Origin: Aldrovandia affinis
Lineage: Eukaryota; Chordata; Actinopteri; Notacanthiformes; Halosauridae
Direction of reading: 5' to 3'
Assembly (NCBI GenBank): GCA_029706075.1
Contig: JAINUG010000386.1
Location: 62,001 to 126,000, forward strand
Length of the DNA: 64,000 bases
Part shown: positions 33,546-44,938 of the stretch, piece by piece
Layout: each line of letters opens with the position of its first letter
Numbering within the stretch: position 1 is the stretch's first letter
Position numbers and translations under genes: made by a program
The notes under the pieces: model-generated
What the model was told of the DNA's origin: nothing
Seen by the model: the letters and a program-made list of their open reading frames with translations, nothing else
Databases searched by the model: none

Positions 33546-34790
33546 TAGTATGTACATTTCTAACATGGTTTAACATGGTAATCTATTGCAGTGTTTTAGT
33601 TACCGATGGATATCTTGTATCCGCTTCTCAGAATCTTTGTCAATGGAACTATTTCAGGTTTTTATTTGTACGAAATGTGTTTTGCTCTGTTGTCGTTTAT
33701 TTTTATATGTTCAACCCAATAAATACATGCACTGCAATGGGGCAGTGTAAGATCCATATTGTATTTGTCTTCTTGGACTCTTCTCACGTCCTGTAGGCCT
33801 CAGTCTCAGCCATGGCATGTCAGAATGACTTAATATTTTTCAAATGGGCAATAGTGTTTTCTAATGAATATTTATATTTTTCAACTTTTATAATGAAAAG
33901 GTATGTTTTAATAAACACTTGTACATAATTTACAAGATATTAGTACTTAAATTCATTAGGATATGTTGGAGCTTCAGAACGCTGCCCAACTGCATACTAG
34001 TGAATAACCATTTCACTATTTAGACCTATCATACACAATCTGTTTGCTGTCCCGACCACATAATGTGTCCACACCCATTTCACTTTTGTTAGTAAAATAA
34101 ATACACTGAAGGCTGAGATTCAACAATTGAACCATTTTAGATTCAAATGTGTGCTCTGTCTGTAGATGTTAGTGGCTAAACACAAGTGAATCAATCTATT
34201 CAACTAGACCAAGTTATTCATTAAAGCCAAGTCAAGATCAATGTCATCAATGCTGTGTAGGATTCTCAGTGGTATAATTCCAATATGCATTAGCCTTGAA
34301 CAAATACACACGTGCACACAATCATGTACCATTCAAACAATCATATTCTATTGTCCATGGACTTTCTGACAATATTTTTGAGGTATGCTCTTGAGGTAAA
34401 CATCTCTAAGAGTCTTGCCATTCCAGATGCCACTGAAATCATTGTTTTGGTACTGTTAAGTAAACATATTATTAAATATTATTAAATTAAGCTTCAGGGA
34501 CTTGAGCCTTCAAGGCAAAGGAAAACAACCTATGCTTTGGGATCACTATGTGATCCCATGTCCCATGGGAAATACCCACTCTCACCTTGCCGTATTGCTG
34601 GTTTAATTATTAGTGGAATTAATTATTTCAGTTATTATATTTGTGCATTTATAATGCATTGTTATTGTTTGTTATATATGGCAGAGAGCCACTGTAACAT
34701 AAATATGCTGTTTTTGTCTAAAGCATAGATCTGACAAGTATCAACAACAGCAGAAAATGGCAGCGCTCACCATGTTACAGTAGCCTTGCA
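32059..34790. other. AT-rich region with simple repeats, no gene found
   Basis: Contains a TG-rich stretch (32395-32560) and an (ATT)n run (33514-33545). TTTTTTTTACAG (32758) and AATAAATACATG (33718) look like an acceptor and a polyadenylation signal, so untranslated exon sequence is possible. No reading frame with a recognisable motif was found. Confidence 0.4.
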
Positions 34791-34803
34791 CTGTCATGGA
34801 GTG

Positions 34804-35474
34804 CACTATTGTTTCCCCAACATCTTGCAGAGTGCGCATTTCTTGCCACCAACAGAAGCCAGTTTGCCAACATTCAGAGTCTGTTTGGCAGTGGGCACAG
34901 GCACATGATCAAAAGTAGCCCGTTTTCTGGGTTTAAGATATTTATTTATCTTTAAACGTCTGTAGGAAAACGAAAGCAAAATCTGTGTCTGCGAAGACAC
35001 GGAAAGACATAAACAAAACAAACCAAAATAGCCAACGATCAAGAACAAACAATGTAAAACGGTAAATCCAAAACGTATCCAAAAACTCGGAATAAACTAA
35101 ACACTGGGAATCTAAAAAACAATATGCACACACGAAGAAACAAGTTCTCGAGAGGCAAGAAACATGAATCACAATAGGTACTATCAAGCTAAGCTAGATA
35201 ATGTCCAAGCACCGAAACAGAGAATGCCATCTGGTTAAATATCCTCCCGTTAATTATTCGCAGCAGTTCGCAATGATTCTGATTATTTCCGTATAGGTCA
35301 CAAGACGCGGAATTCATATATTTTTACGAGTATTTGAAAACATGGGAAATAAAATAAATATCAGCATACACAGTCTGTTGCTGGCAGATTGCAACCGTAA
35401 ACACAGACAAGATGCGATATAATATCGGGACATTGTAGGCTATGTGTTGTTTACACGGTGATTTCACACATGGT
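34804..35474 (-). mobile_element. piggyBac-like fragment with transposase C-terminus
   Basis: Reverse complement of the 27733-28262 region. On the reverse strand, after an acceptor-like TTTCCTACAG, the last exon reads PVPTAKQTLNVGKLASVGGK followed by KCALCKMLGKQ and a stop (34808-34806). A Cys-x2-Cys near the C-terminus fits the cysteine-rich tail of piggyBac transposases, which helps recognise the transposon ends; only one Cys pair is visible. The terminal 280 bases are missing because an L2 fragment abuts at 35475. Confidence 0.45.
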
Positions 35475-36178
35475 CAGGACAGAGAAGAGGTGAGACCACG
35501 AGGAACGGCTGCCATGCACTTGGAGGGATGGGGCAGTCAGTTTACCGGAGGAGGTGGAGTGGAGGGGTCTGGCCGGGGTGTAGGGTGTGATGAGTGTCTG
35601 GAGTTAAGGGGGAGCAGTTCCTCTAGCCACATGAAAAGCAAGCACCAGTGAAGGGGAGCCAGTGAAGAGAGGAGAGTTGAGGGGTGACATGGGTGAACTT
35701 AGGTTGATTGAACACCAGCAGTGCAGCAGCATTCTGGACTAGTTGCAGTGGCTTGATGGCGCAGGCTGGTAGGCCAAGAGTTGTGTGGCCTCCTGGGTGA
35801 GGAACGGTTGGATCCTCTGGATGTTGTGGAGGGAGATTCGGCAGGTCCGGGTGATCGCTGCAACGTGGCCCGAGAAGCACAACTGGCCATCCAGGGTCAC
35901 TCCAAGACTCCTGGCAGACTGGGACAGAGACACCGAGAGGGCAGGTGGTGGGATGGTGGGAGTGAACAAGTTGAAGGATGTCTGAGTGTTGGGGGAGGGG
36001 TGAGAGGTTTAGGTAGCGAGAGGGGTGAGGGAGGGTTGGTGAGGGAGAGGATGGGGGGAAGGAATGTCATTGACCTTGCGAAAGAAGGATGCAAAGACAT
36101 CTGCGGTTGAGAGGAGGGGGTGGGGGAGGAGGAAGGGTGAGGAGAGAGGAAAATGTAGAGTAGAGTTTGCGAGGACCG
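35475..36178 (-). mobile_element. L2 LINE fragment with internal deletion
   Basis: Starts at the same internal L2 position as 28648 (TCAGGACAGAGAAGAGG) and contains the C-terminal region (LVQNAAALLVFNQPKFTHVT, about 35710-35650). It jumps near 35938 straight to the linker (TTTCCTCTCTCCTCACC... sequence), skipping the whole RT palm. Confidence 0.65.
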
Positions 36179-36443
36179 AGTCTACAGCACCAAATCATGG
36201 CCTTGTCCACCCTGTCATGCCCAGGTCCACCCTGTCATCTTCATGTTTTATCAAAATAAACAAATCATTCTCATAAGTTATCAAAAACATTTGAGTGATT
36301 TGTTTATAAACAGGAGTGGGCAAATAGTATTATTTAAAAATGTTATCAAAAAATCTTTGCCGTTAGATTAGGTTTAGAAGAGAAAGTGTAACTGTCGTGG
36401 ATTTGATTGAAAATAGACCTATTTTACAGTAAATTAATTAATT

Positions 36444-36560
36444 CAAAAATTTATTCAGATTTTTCCCCGTTTTTCTCCCAATTTGGTTGCCAATTAAACC
36501 CTCTATTTACTTCAATTCCCTACCCTCACGAGTCTGTTGCCCATCCTCCAGGATCGAGAC
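36444..36560 (-). mobile_element. SINE 3'-tail fragment
   Basis: TTTTTCTCCCAATTTGGTTG followed by CCAATTA matches the tail region of the SINE at 43662-44030 in the same orientation. The tRNA-like head is not recognisable. Confidence 0.5.
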
Positions 36561-37232
36561 ACACATTCTGTTGTGGAAAATTAAGCAGAAAAAGCATTTC
36601 CCGGTTTTCAGAATCTTTTCAAAATATATATAAGTCCTTTTTGTTAATATTTTCAAAATATTTTTTGTATCCTTTTTGTTCAATTATTCAGAAATCTAAT
36701 TATTTTCGAAGTCCCGTTTTGCTCAATTTTCCAAAAAGTAGAGAAGAGGTTTCAATTATAAAGTTTAGACTTTATTTCAGATGAAATCACAAAGCTGAGA
36801 GCAGCTTGCAAGCAGCTCCAATATTCCTTTGTTTCAATAAAGTTTATATACTCGGCTTAATAGTTACATGATTGGTCACTTTATTTGTTTCCCTCATTGG
36901 CTTACCTTATTGTTTTACTTTTCTGGCCATTTTAATTGGTCTTTTAGTTATACGTAACATTAATCACTCGAAAATAATGGTGGTTTTATCCATAAATGGC
37001 TATTCCCATCTCTCCATCCCTCCCCTGGGGGTGGTCCCTTCTCAGCTGACTTTTACACCATATTGGCATTTTACTAAGTGCTTTACTCATCACTTTACTA
37101 ATGGTGGTTCCGCCAAGCTAAAAATAATGATTTATCCAAGCACCTTATATGGAATTTTATCTTACTATTAAGCAATTGTATCTCTGCTACGCTAGAAACA
37201 GTGACACAAAATAACTCAATACATTTTGTAAT
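36561..37232. other. Spacer, nothing recognised
   Basis: AT-rich with TTCAATAAAGTTTATAT near 36833; no coding or transposon motif is recognised. Confidence 0.3.
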
Positions 37233-37319
37233 ACATCCTGTGACCGCGTACAATTCTACAAACATCTTGTAACCACCTATACGTATACAAACATCTTGTG
37301 ACCGCATATAATTATACAA
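37233..37319. repeat. Three 29-base tandem repeats
   Basis: Units start at 37233, 37262 and 37291 with ACATCYTGTRACCRC and end in TACAA. Confidence 0.8.
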
Positions 37320-37643
37320 AACATCACCTTTCAGTGTATATGAGTGAATGATTGTGGGTTTACAAGACTAGCGGAGTGGTGGGTGCCCCCACTCTGAGGG
37401 AACGATTGCATCACGTGTTATATGACCGTCCCAATCTTCCTGTTGGTAGTCATAAAGCTATTGCCGGTGGCCAGAAATTGTGTTATTCCAGCCAACCGTG
37501 GGGAAATTGGTTCCCAGGATGTTACCAGATCCCTGGCTTCTCGGAGTGGGGGATATTGCATGTCCCAGGAAAACACAAACAACTTCTAACTTCTGAACAG
37601 TTGCAAAACCCTTAATGGACATGACATGACGCAGGGGAAAAGA

Positions 37644-37750
37644 TACAGTAATTCTGCTCACTAGAACCTATTACATATGTACAGTGTATCACACATACTG
37701 TAATTCTGCTCACTAGAACCTATTACATATGCACAGTGTATCATACATAC
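37644..37750. repeat. Two 52-base tandem repeats
   Basis: The phrase GTAATTCTGCTCACTAGAAC recurs with a 52-base period (starts 37644 and 37696), immediately before the ERV-D LTR. Confidence 0.85.
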
Positions 37751-37762
37751 AGTCCCAAAACC

Positions 37763-38299
37763 TGTGATGGGGGTGGGTTCACTCCCATGTCAACCATCTG
37801 TTGGAATGTGGGGAATGGACAGGGCAGGCTGCAATCATGTTTATGGTGGCAATTTCCCCGTCCCCCCTTTTAACCAATGATGGGTTCACCAGATAACAGA
37901 ACTCAGTGCAGGGAGGGAGAGGGGCTGGCTACTAAAATCATAGAGCCAGCTCTTTCCAACCCTACAACCCCGTAGGAGAGTAACGGTCAGATGTGTTGCA
38001 ACATCATTGCACAAGGTACGGGTGGAAAATGCATGAAGGTAATTGGACGGCAGGACTGAGACAGGCATAGCAATGGACAAAAGGAGAGGGAGCAGCAGCC
38101 CCACTGTATGAAAATGTATAAGAATTGGACAAAAATAGGGAGTGTGGAGGTACTCTATCACTCTCAATATCTATGTAACTCTCAACTGCAAACTTTGCAA
38201 ATAAACATATATATGATTTTTGTCCTGAACATTTTGTTTGGTTTCTCTAGTCAAAGTATTTAAGCGTTATATTTTTGAGCTCAACAGAAGACCCTCACA
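37763..38299 (+). mobile_element. ERV-D 5' LTR
   Basis: Begins TGTGATGGGGG and ends GACCCTCACA, so the termini are complementary (TGTGA/TCACA). AATAAACATATATATG near 38200 supplies a polyadenylation signal. A primer-binding-like TTGGCAGAGAACCCC follows at once (38301). The final 35 bases and the leader recur at 41253-41395. Confidence 0.6.
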
Positions 38300-38560
38300 A
38301 TTGGCAGAGAACCCCGTGGAGGACCAAGGACCGCGGAGACAGGTTTGCTTAACCCCTAAGTGAAGGGTCCTAAGTTCTGTAATTTGGTTCTGAGTGAAAT
38401 GACCCATTGCATCATTGACTCCGACACACCAACAAATTGGCGACGATGAAGGGACTCCAACATCCCATCTGAGGACCATCTTGACGGCATGTGAGACTTC
38501 ACGTGGTGAACTGAGCTCATCAAGGGAAGCAGACACCTTTTAAACTGAAAGATCTGTATT
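38300..38560 (+). mobile_element. ERV-D leader with second Gypsy-type primer site
   Basis: PBS-like TTGGCAGAGAACCCC (38301), then CTAAGTGAAGGGTCCTAAGT shared with the 41.3-kb copy. At 38437 a second primer-site-like TTGGCGACGATGAAGG occurs, resembling the Gypsy sites at 12591 (reverse) and 53179; the 41.3-kb leader lacks it. No gag follows. Confidence 0.45.
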
Positions 38561-39904
38561 AGTAGTCACATACTGTCCTCACTCCGTCAGCCTGGAGTGG
38601 TATTCTGGATTGGGTGATGGAGTCCCATAGGGTGAGTTGAACCAACTGTCTAAAATAACATTTTAAAATGCATTAATTGAAGCGCTGTGAAGACTGTGAA
38701 CAACTCTCTTGTATGTGATTGATAGCAGACTAATTTGGCGGGTTGCCTGTGACGAGATTAATATTTGTGCAGAAAAGACCTCACGGAAGGCATTCCCAGG
38801 CTCCTGCTGCCATTTAAAGATATCCCCTGATATCGGGAACAATCTTCGTATATGAGAATTGGGTCTTAGTGACATTGAAGTTAACACAAGATTAAATTAT
38901 CAGCCTCTTACGCTAGCCTAAAATCATGTTAGTCTTAAAGTAGGTAATTGTGGGAACGGACTGGTGATATATCAAGACCCAAGAAATGCGGCACTAGATT
39001 GGTAAAATAGTGAAACAAGAGACTTGGATGGGGTTCAGTGTTCTGGGCCAAAGTATCCTTTATTTAAAGATAATGGGCCACTGAAGCATTTGAGCGAGAG
39101 TACCGACTTGATCAGACTGTGGGAGTACCGTGTGCAGAAATACTGCAAAGACAAGTCCACTTAGATAGGACCTATAGGGACGATCATCCATTTATTTAGG
39201 AATAAATGAGGTTGAAAAGAAATAGTAAAAATTTGAAAGAAAGTACATGTGAAGTTGATGAAAGGAGTGGTGATTCATTGAATCGCGCACTGGAGTGTGT
39301 GGTGAACTAAGAGAAGGATAAATTATATTGTTTTACTTTGCATTGTATGTTTTGGGTTGCTTTGTTTTTCATACTAAATGCCTTTCTGGGAGTTTGAGTG
39401 AATATTTACGGCATTGATATTGTGCAAATGACTGAAAGGAAGTAGATTCCCGGTCTAGGCTACTTATTTTCTATTGCTGTATGGTTATTCTGACTTTTGC
39501 TTTTGCATTAACCTGGTTAGCTTTTACTACTGACCCTAGACACGGTTTAAAGTATAATACCACGGCCGTTTTTAGAAACGGGACCGAATGAAATAAAAAG
39601 TAAAAAGAGAAAATGAGCGATTTTTCCATTTGAATGATAAAGGCATATGACCACCCTAGTTAAATTATCTAGGGTGTACTGAATTATTATTTTTTTGGAA
39701 ATTTTAGAATGAAGATTTAGTGAAATAGCCTAATTGAAAAATACAAGTAAAATTTGCCATCTCTGAAAAAGGCCAACTAAAAATATTGTAGGTGTGGACG
39801 CCACAGAATCAAGAGTCAGGAGACTTTGCTTTTCCATTTTAAGTAAGCTACCACTGTATTGGAATAAAGCGTGTATAGTCCGGTCAGTTGGCCCCAAATA
39901 TTGG
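38561..39904. other. Probable ERV-D interior, no coding recognised
   Basis: Stops in all frames and no domain motif. It lies between two ERV-D LTR/leader segments and so may be decayed provirus. Confidence 0.3.
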
Positions 39905-40860
39905 CATAACCACTACGCGTCGGAAGAAAGTGCAAAATTTGGCAGAGATGCTCTGGATGTTTAGATTCATCTTAGAAGGGGTGCCGAAAAATTTGGAGCC
40001 CAAAAAGTGGTTTAATTTGCATAAAACACATGTTGGCATACACGCAAAATACAGCAGCATTACCTTAATATAAATACTTCTCAAATCATTTTAAGCATAT
40101 GAATCTATAAATAATTGATAGCTCATCTAATATATATCATTATTTTGATCTATTTCTCTATTACTAATGGACAATAATTGTGTTAAAAGGGCAGAAATCA
40201 CAAAAAATCGACTTTGAAATTAGCTACTGCTTTATAAAGTACAAGAAGAAATATATTTAAATGTTACAAATATAAACCTGTCTGTGCTTAAAACAATCTT
40301 AAAGGTTTGCAGAATGCAGATCTGTAATTAGTATTTCTCGATCATGTGTAGTTTTCCATTTATTTAACTTTATAGGAAGGGGGGCGGCTTCGAGGACAGT
40401 AGTAGAATCCTCCATTATATTACGAATACTGTGTAGTCCACTCAGTTACGCGTCGGAAGAAAGCATGAAATTTGGCAACATTCCTTGGGTGATATAAAAA
40501 CATCCCAGCAGGGGTATCCACTTCAAAATCACACAGGGAGCCAGATATTTAAGAAATTCAAAATGGCTGCTTTTTTACCCTGGAATGTTGGAGTAATAAT
40601 CACGAGGAGAAGCATGATATTTGGCAGAAACATTCCTTGGGTGATATAAATGCATCCAAGCTCAAATTCAAACAGAAAACCAGATATTTAAGAATTCTAA
40701 ATGACCGCCAAATGACTGCTCATCTCTGAATTGTTGGGAATTATGATCATAATTATGAGCAGAAGTGTGAAATTTGGCACAAACATTCCTGGTATCTAAA
40801 CAAACTACAAGGGATACCCACTTAAAATTTGAACAGGAAGGCAGATATTTAAGAAATGCT
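39905..40860. repeat. Degenerate ~153-base tandem repeats
   Basis: At least four units centred on AGAAAGCATGAAATTTGGCA: about 39916, 40446, 40600 and 40753, the last three spaced about 153 bases apart. Each unit includes ACATTCCTTGGGTGATATAA-like sequence and CAGATATTTAAGAAATTC before the next unit. Confidence 0.6.
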
Positions 40861-41252
40861 AAATGGTCACCAAACGAACCATTGTTACATAGTAACCTTC
40901 TGTTATCTATCGCATCTGTCCACCCACATACATATTCCAAGAAGGGCACAACCTCCCCACGGCAGACAAACTATACACAAATGTACAACACATACAAAGG
41001 ACCCCTGGACAACAGGAACTGCCAGACGCTGTGTTCCATTGCACCAAATCCCAGGAGCAAGAAGCTACCAGAGGCTTCAGGCTTGACCCAGGCAGATGCT
41101 GAGGTCAGCATAGCAAGGGTGCCAAAGTCACTCAAGTAAACCCGCCAGATTCTAAGATGACCAAAAAGGTAAAGAGGCCATCATCCCATCCATGGCCAGA
41201 GCGTCAGATAGACAACTGCTCAATATCAGATGGGGAATGGTAATAAATTCAA

Positions 41253-41395
41253 CAGAAGACCCTGACAATTGGCAGAGAACCCTGTGGAGGACCAAGGACG
41301 GCAGAGACGGGTTTGCTTAACCCCTAAGTGAAGGGTCCTAAGTTCTGTAATTTGGGTCTGAGTGAAGTGACCCATTGCATCCTTGACTCCTACAC
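41253..41395 (+). mobile_element. ERV-D LTR end and leader, truncated copy
   Basis: TCAACAGAAGACCCTGACA followed by TTGGCAGAGAACCCTGTGGA and the shared leader through GAAGGGTCCTAAGTTCTGTA. Only the last 25 bases of the LTR are present. It is in direct orientation to the copy at 37763. Confidence 0.6.
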
Positions 41396-41852
41396 ACTGA
41401 CATTCTGCAGTCCTGTTTTGAGGACTACAGGCGCATGCTTCCATGAAAAACAGTTAGTCCTGACAATTCATTTTGGCAATGGTGGCTATGTCTAAAGGGA
41501 AATAGCAAGTGCCACAGGGGGGTTATTGACATGAAAAATAGAGGGTGCAATTGGGAGAAACTGGGAGAAAATGGGATAACATCTGAAACTAATTATTTTT
41601 AAAAAAAAGGTAATTTTTCATTATTGAAAATTTATTAAAAACAAGGTGTGATTGCCTGCTGTGACCTTACAGACAGAGCTGAAAACCACAGAAGGAGCCT
41701 GGGTTCAATACAAATGTATACTGTATAATTGTATACTGTATAATAAAAGCTTTCACCAAGGTATGTTTTCTTTGATCTTACTGTATTTTAGTGAACAGCA
41801 ATGACCTGAAAGTCTCTAACTTTAGTTAATGTTTTGCTTTGGTTTTCACCAG
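41396..41852. other. Spacer ending in a splice-acceptor-like tract
   Basis: No motif recognised; it ends in TTTTGCTTTGGTTTTCACCAG (acceptor AG at 41851-41852). Confidence 0.35.
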
Positions 41853-41987
41853 TTGGGTTCAGATTCAGAAGAACAGCTGAATGTGTCTAGGATCCTGAAA
41901 GAGATCATGAAGCCTGTTTTGTATGAAATGAGAAAGAAAGCCATAGAGGAGCCAGACACTCCGTGTTTCTGTATACAACTCATATGA
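41853..41987 (+). CDS. Candidate terminal exon of an unidentified protein
   Basis: After a good pyrimidine tract and CAG acceptor, an uninterrupted 44-codon frame in phase 0 reads LGSDSEEQLN, VSRILKEIMK, PVLYEMRKKA, then an acidic stretch and PCFCIQLI before a TGA stop (41985-41987). The mix of charged amphipathic sequence and a cysteine/hydrophobic C-terminus looks protein-like, unlike the broken frames around it. An AT-rich stretch that could be a 3' untranslated region follows. The family was not recognised and no upstream partner exon was found. It could be a host gene's last exon or a chance frame. Confidence 0.35.
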   Translation: MGSDSEEQLNVSRILKEIMKPVLYEMRKKAIEEPDTPCFCIQLI

Positions 41988-42755
41988 GTCCCCTCCACTG
42001 AGCCTGTCAAAAGGAGGGTCACATGAGGGGTGATTCTACTTAAATGTTTAAAACATTACATCATTCTAATACTGAAATAGGGCATAAATCAAGACCGATT
42101 CATTTTCCTTTGCTGCTATTTAATTTTAGCTTTTTTATGTTATTGTTTTAAATCATTTTGTTTAAAATATTTTGTTATTTGTTGTTAGTTGCATCAAGCT
42201 AGATTTTGTTTCAAACTGATTGTAATATTTGTTTTCGCTGCCATATATTTTTGTGCCATGATACTTAGTTGAAAGTTAAATGTTGTTGTTAAATATTTAT
42301 TTGTGTCTTAGTCAGGAAAGTCAGCTCTATGTCTTGAATATACTAATAATGTGTATTATTATTGTACTGTATCATGATTATTTTATATTTAGTAGATTTT
42401 ACTGTGTCTAATTTCTGGAATGTGAAGTGTAATAGAAATAATCCTTATCTGATGAGCAACATTATTGAAAAGCATTGATGTTGTGTACTGGTGCACAACA
42501 GCAAACACAGGACGAAAACATCTCTCCCTAGACTATTGGATTTAAACAACAACAAAAAAATCACTGTGCAAAGCTTCATTGTCTTAACTAATATTTTATC
42601 TTTAATTTATTTAATTGTTTTTAAAGTTTAAAGTAAAGTGAATACTGTAAAATATAGATAAATATTCAAGAAAAAATAACCAATGCAAATTTGGTGAATG
42701 GTTTGACATAATCTATTTATTTGATCTATACTACTGAAGAATTGTGTATGCTGTC
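41988..42755. other. AT-rich sequence, possible 3' UTR
   Basis: T-rich with TTGTTTTAAATCATTTTG-like stretches and no coding. It could be the 3' untranslated region of the exon at 41853-41987; no clear polyadenylation site is assigned. Confidence 0.3.
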
Positions 42756-43112
42756 TGTTGTAAAATACATTAACCATGCCATTTTGACGAGGTCATCTGC
42801 ATAGGAATGAGTGAGTTGATTAGACAGTAAGTTCCTGTCTTTGATTACCGATGCTTTGTCAGCAAACAGTGCCTCTTTTATTGAATGAGCTAATCAGATG
42901 CTATCACTTCCTGACTTCCTTACTGGTGCTTTGTTAGCAACACAAAGGCTCATAAACTGATCATCTGTCCCTATGCATATATTCAGGTGAGAGACTCATT
43001 CACTTTAGACTCTTTACCAACTCGCTGTGGACCGCTGTGTGTAATAAACTTGCATTTCAAGTCAGACTGCTGAGTCTCCTGGTCGTCTCTTCGGAAGTCT
43101 CTTCTAGCAACA
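42756..43112 (+). mobile_element. Solo LTR family E
   Basis: TGTTGTAAAATAC...CTTCTAGCAACA, with AATAAACTTGCATTTCAAGT near 43034 and a C/T-rich GTCTCCTGGTCGTCTCTTCGG end typical of retroviral R/U5. No primer site follows and no clear target duplication is visible, so the start is approximate. Confidence 0.5.
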
Positions 43113-43649
43113 ATTATTATTATTATTGCTAGATAACAATGAAAGACTCTTGTAAACCACGTAAAATAACTTCTGGGCTGATTTATAGCATTACCTAAAA
43201 ATACTACTTAAAGCAGTATTACATTTTGTCTTAGCACATCTACTCTGACAATTTATGGCAAAGATGAATATTGCTCCTAAAATGTTGATTTGTACTTATT
43301 TTTTTAGGTATGGCTATGGCTCAACACTTTGCTCTTAGACTGAACTTATCATTAGATAATGATTGTACATTTTTGCTAATGTTTGTGTATGTTGAGAAGA
43401 GAAGTATGTATTGACTGTAAAGAAAGCACTATCGATCATTGAGCACTATATCCTTTGAGCATGAGTGTTCTAACGCTAACCTCACTTTTCATTATAGGAA
43501 ACACAGCTACCTAGTTCTAGTGTGCATTTGGCACAGCATCATACAAAGCGCATGTCAACCCTAAGACAACTAACAGAAGTCAACTGTTCAATCTTATCCC
43601 ATGAAGGGATTATAAACCATGCCCTGGTTTACTTGAATTTCAAATGTCA
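43113..43649. other. Spacer, nothing recognised
   Basis: AT-rich, no coding or transposon motif. Confidence 0.3.
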
Positions 43650-43661
43650 TGTTCTGAAGGC

Positions 43662-44030
43662 CTTTTTTTATTTTTCAGAATTTATTTCTGATTTTATCCT
43701 GTTTTTCTCCCAATTTGGTAGCTAATTACACCTGCTATTTTCAAGTTAATCCCCCCCTCATAATTTGAGTTTGCTGCCTTAGCCATGTGACCGGTAGTAA
43801 CAAGGGCAAAGCATTGTTGCCTCCTTGACCCCAACCCGGTACTACAGGACCACTCCTGTGTGCAGTGAACGCCCTGTCGAATTCCCTCCCCCCTCCCTGG
43901 GGCAGACAGCCAATTGTCACCCCCGATGGCACTCCCAGCCAGAGCCGACTCTGGCGCAGCTGGTGGGATCGAACTCTGGTCGCTGTGGCCAGCGTCGGAT
44001 GTTGAAACCACAGGACCATGCGGGGGCCCT
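43662..44030 (-). mobile_element. tRNA-derived SINE with 12-bp target duplication
   Basis: The reverse strand reads from 44030: a tRNA-like head with A box TGGTCCTGTGG and B box AGAGTTCGATCCC, then CAGAGTCGGCTCTGGCTGGG shared with the SINE at 1433, and a tail ending in an A-rich run (43662-43690). TGTTCTGAAGGC occurs at 43650-43661 and 44031-44042 as the target duplication. This copy is full length, about 369 bases. Confidence 0.85.
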
Positions 44031-44042
44031 TGTTCTGAAGGC

Positions 44043-44938
44043 TTATTGAAAATTTATTTTCAGCTGCACATTTAGTTTTATTTTTTTCAGCATTACATTC
44101 CTTGATGATGAATTAAATGTGAAATGGAAATTAAATGTTCTGTGTTTTAGTTGTTTAGTGAAAATGTTCAGATCTTAGAAGACTTTAGAATCATCCTCTC
44201 AGAGACATCTCTTCCCCACTCTGAAAGAAGCCATATGTTGCCAGTGGCTGGAATGATGATTCATAGCCTGCCACACCAGCTATGTCAACATGCATAAGTT
44301 CATATAATGGTACATCATTAGACTCTATTTATCAAGGAACTGTGAAGCAGAAGCCTATAGGAGTGTAATGCAATTAAGTAAATCTTATTAAAAAGATTAC
44401 TGTTTGTCACACTCACTCAAATAATTAACTTGGATGTAGCATAGAAATTAAGGGACAGGTTAAAAAAAGGATAATTTAGTAGAACAAAAACAAGTAAATT
44501 ATAATAATGATGTTCGGTGCTTTGTCAATGTTTCACAATATGTCAATGTTGAGGTTACCAGGTAAATATTATAACAATAAGCAATACATTTTAGCCTTCT
44601 AGTCTAGTTTCCTTTCAAAGATGTGTGATGCAATTACAGAGAGTGGTTCCTTCAACAGAAGATGAAACCTCCCAAATATGAATCTGTTTGAGGGGAGTTT
44701 TATTCACTTAAATTAAAATAAGCTACTGTATTTAATTTGCAACTAATACAGTACATTCACAGTCTCTGATACGTCTTTCCCAACAACAATTCTTCATGTG
44801 TATTATCTATTGCTTTATGGAATTTAGCATTTTGTGAGTCTTGTGTATTTTCACACCACTTGGAGGTGTACTTGCTGAATATTTGAGCTGTGATTGCTTT
44901 ACTAATAGATAATATTAATACGATCCTAAATAAGCACA
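44043..44938. other. Spacer, nothing recognised
   Basis: AT-rich sequence without open frames or recognised repeats. Confidence 0.3.

Noticed and set aside
37233..37319. CRISPR-like array
   Set aside because: Three 29-base units are directly adjacent with no spacers; this is a simple tandem repeat in a vertebrate genome.
40774..41139. 121-codon forward frame
   Set aside because: Begins inside the degenerate 153-base tandem repeat and has no recognisable domain; it could be decayed ERV-D coding but cannot be supported.
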